Source of the DNA: Streptomyces sp. BK239
GTDB taxonomy: Bacteria > Actinomycetota > Actinomycetes > Streptomycetales > Streptomycetaceae
NCBI RefSeq assembly: GCF_004217285.1
Contig: NZ_SHKS01000010.1
Coordinates: 1-64,000, forward strand
Length of the DNA: 64,000 bases
Direction: 5' to 3'
Positions 62,208 through 64,000 of the stretch are shown piece after piece. The stretch's first letter is position 1. The number at the start of each line of letters is the position of its first letter. The position numbers and the translations under genes were made by a program. A model generated the notes under the pieces. It was given only the letters and a program-made list of their open reading frames with translations, made no database searches and was not told where the DNA came from.

Positions 62208-63117
62208 GGCGCACCTCCGTCGCACAGATCTCGTAGCCGAACCACTTGTTGATCGCGAGCATCGGCCCGTTGCCGGTGTCGTTCCCGGTGAACGCCTCCC
62301 GGTAGCCCGCCGCGCGGGCGCGGTGCAGCGAGGCGTTCTTCGCCAGCTTGGCCAGGCCCCGGCCGCGGAAGGCGCGGGCGGTGCCGGTCATGCCGGAGGC
62401 GTAGCGGGTCGCGCCGTCGGTGTGAGCCGCCGTGAACGCGGCGGGGCGGCCGTCGACCACGGCGACCGTGGTCAACTCGGCGTCGAGCAGCGGATGCCGC
62501 CAGGTCTCCTCCAGCCAGGCCTCGTAGTCGGTGAACTCCGCGCCGACGTCGCTCGGTTCGTCGGCGGTCGCCTCCGCGTCCAGCACGAACAGCGGGCGGG
62601 GGTCGTCGGCGAAGTCGGCGGCGGTGCGCAGTTCGACGCCGGGCGGCGGAGCCTGGAGCGGCGGCAGCGTCCCGTCCGCCAGGTCGAGGCGGAGGAAGTG
62701 CGCGGAGCGGCTCGCCCGGTAGCCGTGCCGCTCGGCGAAGGCGATGTTGCCCGGGCCGTCCAGGACCCAGGAGTACACCCTGGTCGTGCCGTGCGCGGCC
62801 AGGTGCTCCTCGGCGGCGCGGAGGAGCAGCGAGCCGGCGCTCCGGCGGGTCCGCTCCGGGTGCACGTACACGTTGGCGAAGCCCAGGCCGGGCCGCGGGC
62901 TCTCATGGGCGGCGCCGACCTGCGCGGTGCCGACGATCTCGCCGTCCTCCTCCGCGACGAGCTGCCGGTACCGGGCCTCCGGACGGGCGTGGGCGAGGTC
63001 GTGGACCACGGAGCGGGTGGTGGACACCATGAACGGGAGGGCGAGCCGCCGCACCCGGACGAAGGCCTCGACCTCCCCGGGCGCCTCGGGACGCAGATCA
63101 CGCACGATGACGGTCAT
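62188..63117 (-). CDS. GNAT family N-acetyltransferase (two-domain)
   Basis: A 309-residue protein with two GNAT-like halves. The first has LGFANVYVHPERTRRSAGSL (acetyl-CoA loop); the second RAFRGRGLAKLAKNASLHRA and GNGPMLAINKWFGYE. Such tandem GNATs act on small amines or antibiotics, but the substrate is unknown. ATG at 63117 is chosen; ATG at 63150 is adjacent to GGGAGG without spacing. Its stop overlaps the DUF402 start by 20 bases. Confidence 0.87.
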   Translation of the reverse strand: MTVIVRDLRPEAPGEVEAFVRVRRLALPFMVSTTRSVVHDLAHARPEARYRQLVAEEDGEIVGTAQVGAAHESPRPGLGFANVYVHPERTRRSAGSLLLRAAEEHLAAHGTTRVYSWVLDGPGNIAFAERHGYRASRSAHFLRLDLADGTLPPLQAPPPGVELRTAADFADDPRPLFVLDAEATADEPSDVGAEFTDYEAWLEETWRHPLLDAELTTVAVVDGRPAAFTAAHTDGATRYASGMTGTARAFRGRGLAKLAKNASLHRARAAGYREAFTGNDTGNGPMLAINKWFGYEICATEVRHVRELG

Positions 63118-63188
63118 GGGCCGCACGCTATGCGGACGCCGCTCGGGCATGCCTCCCATTTTCCCGCCGGTACGGGAGAATCGGCCCC

Positions 63189-63557
63189 GTGACCTTGAAG
63201 ATCCACATCGTTGAGGGCGCCGCTCCCTATGAGCAGGTGCGGGCGCAGATCGCCGAGCAGGCGCGGTCCGGTGCGCTGCCGGTCGGCCACCGGCTGCCGA
63301 CCGTGCGGGGGCTCGCCGAGTCGCTGGGGCTGGCGGCGAACACCGTCGCCAAGGCGTACCGGGCCCTTGAGGCGGACGGGGTGATCGAGACCCGGGGCCG
63401 CAACGGCACGTTCGTCGCCGCCGCGGGTTCGGCGGCGGCGCGTGAACTGGCCGCCGCCGCACAGGCGTACGCCGAGCGGGCACGCCGGCTGGGGGTCGCA
63501 CAGGACGACGCGGTGGCGGCGGTGCGCGACGCCCTGCGGGCGGCCCACGGGGAGTGA
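63189..63557 (+). CDS. GntR family regulator (YtrA type)
   Basis: A 122-residue regulator. The N-terminal winged helix (APYEQVRAQIAEQARSGAL, HRLPTVRGLAESLGLAANTV) is followed by only a short helical C-terminus, as in the YtrA subfamily that controls ABC transporters. No transporter follows in this window. GTG at 63189. Divergent from the GNAT gene with about 70 bases between, so it may regulate it. Confidence 0.87.
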   Translation: MTLKIHIVEGAAPYEQVRAQIAEQARSGALPVGHRLPTVRGLAESLGLAANTVAKAYRALEADGVIETRGRNGTFVAAAGSAAARELAAAAQAYAERARRLGVAQDDAVAAVRDALRAAHGE

Positions 63558-63598
63558 GCGGACGCGAACACCCGTGACGCGCCGGTGATGCGGCGCGC

Positions 63599-64000
63599 TC
63601 AGCGCCCGGCGAGGGACCCCCGGGCGGGGACGCGGGTCGGCCGCAGGCCCGCCCGCTCCGCCGCCCTCGCGAAGGTGACCGCGTCGCGCACCGCCGCACC
63701 GCCGGGATCGTTGTTGAAGTAGGCGTACACCTCCGCGTCGGCCGGCCAGGTCGTCGCGAGGCGGTCGAGCCACGTCTCCAAGCACCGGCGGCCGTACCGC
63801 GGCCAGGGGCGGGCCCGGCCCTGGTGGAAGCGCACGTACCCCCAGTCCGCCGTCCGCCACAGCGGGGCGACGGGGCGGGCGAGGACGTCGGCCCAGCACA
63901 GCGCCGCGCCCCGGGAGCGGAGGACCTCGCGGACCGCCGGCGTCCACCAGGAGTCGTGCCGGGGCTCGACCGCCACGCGCGTGCCGGACGGGAAGCAGGC
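63599..64000 (-). CDS. DUF72 family protein, C-terminal part (partial)
   Basis: The gene begins beyond the window's right edge; 133 residues are visible. The frame reads ACFPSGTRVAVEPRHDSWWT at the edge, then GAALCWADVL and VYAYFNNDPGGAAVRDAV, typical of the DUF72 (YecE-like) TIM barrel. The function of the family is not established. An internal GTG at 63976 is not the true start. Confidence 0.88.
   Translation of the reverse strand, partial: ACFPSGTRVAVEPRHDSWWTPAVREVLRSRGAALCWADVLARPVAPLWRTADWGYVRFHQGRARPWPRYGRRCLETWLDRLATTWPADAEVYAYFNNDPGGAAVRDAVTFARAAERAGLRPTRVPARGSLAGR

Noticed and set aside
63118..63699. N-terminal extension of the GNAT frame
   Set aside because: Antisense to the GntR gene and without GNAT-like sequence; real starts are 63117 or 63150.

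Overview
This is a high-GC actinobacterial chromosome segment, almost certainly Streptomyces. The evidence is strong GC bias at third codon positions, many GTG and TTG starts, tandem streptogrisin-type proteases, a resuscitation-promoting factor, an extra SepF-like protein, and a gene order (tlyA-nadK-recN, pyrG, ald, parA-scpA-scpB, tyrA-cmk-plsC-der, sepF-like, dnaE2) that matches, from memory, the S. coelicolor core region around pyrG. It is chromosomal core DNA with a few accessory cassettes. I see no IS element, prophage, CRISPR array or tRNA gene.

Layout. 1-350: the end of an rRNA operon (23S 3' end, 5S, strong terminator). 384-4849: an Arg/Asp/Gly repeat protein with a TPR-like C-terminus, a DUF1015 protein and a HAD phosphatase. 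4966-8019: a siderophore ABC operon (two FecCD permeases and an ATPase) behind a clear iron box. 8056-13797: SCP2-like protein, tlyA-nadK-recN and a glycosyltransferase. 13849-18250: a PucR regulator and a small accessory cassette (HxlR regulator, nadC paralogue, PhzF-like protein, DUF1330 protein). 18278-26507: GH15 glucanase/trehalase, pyrG, a Nudix hydrolase, a STAND/TPR protein and alanine dehydrogenase. 26867-31699: a chromosome-organisation operon (ParA, a predicted ribbon-helix-helix partner, ScpA, ScpB, RluB-type pseudouridine synthase). 31824-36715: Rieske protein, a remnant of an AroH chorismate mutase, tyrA, cmk, an acyltransferase and der.

36806-47797: two hypothetical proteins, an Rpf with a structured leader, an I78-type inhibitor, PAP2 phosphatase, PIG-V-like mannosyltransferase, MFS exporter, acyl-CoA dehydrogenase, SepF-like protein and a DUF5685 protein with a remarkable Cys-rich tail. 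47944-51158: a short minus-strand leader-peptide-like ORF that points at the 3' end of that Cys-rich gene, then a flavoprotein/luciferase-like oxidoreductase pair. 51600-53842: two streptogrisin-family secreted proteases. 53951-58532: dnaE2 plus a Y-family-like protein without an intact active site, behind a LexA-like box. 58557-64000: a divergent cupin/MarR pair with two operators, a secreted lipase, a methyltransferase, DUF402 and GNAT proteins, a GntR regulator and a partial DUF72 protein.

The most interesting items are the leaderless Cys-ending leader peptide and hairpin antisense to the Cys-rich gene; the 32-codon aroH remnant overlapping tyrA; the nadC/PhzF/DUF1330/HxlR cassette, whose PhzF has lost its catalytic Glu; the ParA/RHH pair fused to the condensin operon; the twin MarR operators; and the repeat-built RGD protein. 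All identifications come from reading the sequence and recalling families; no database search was run.
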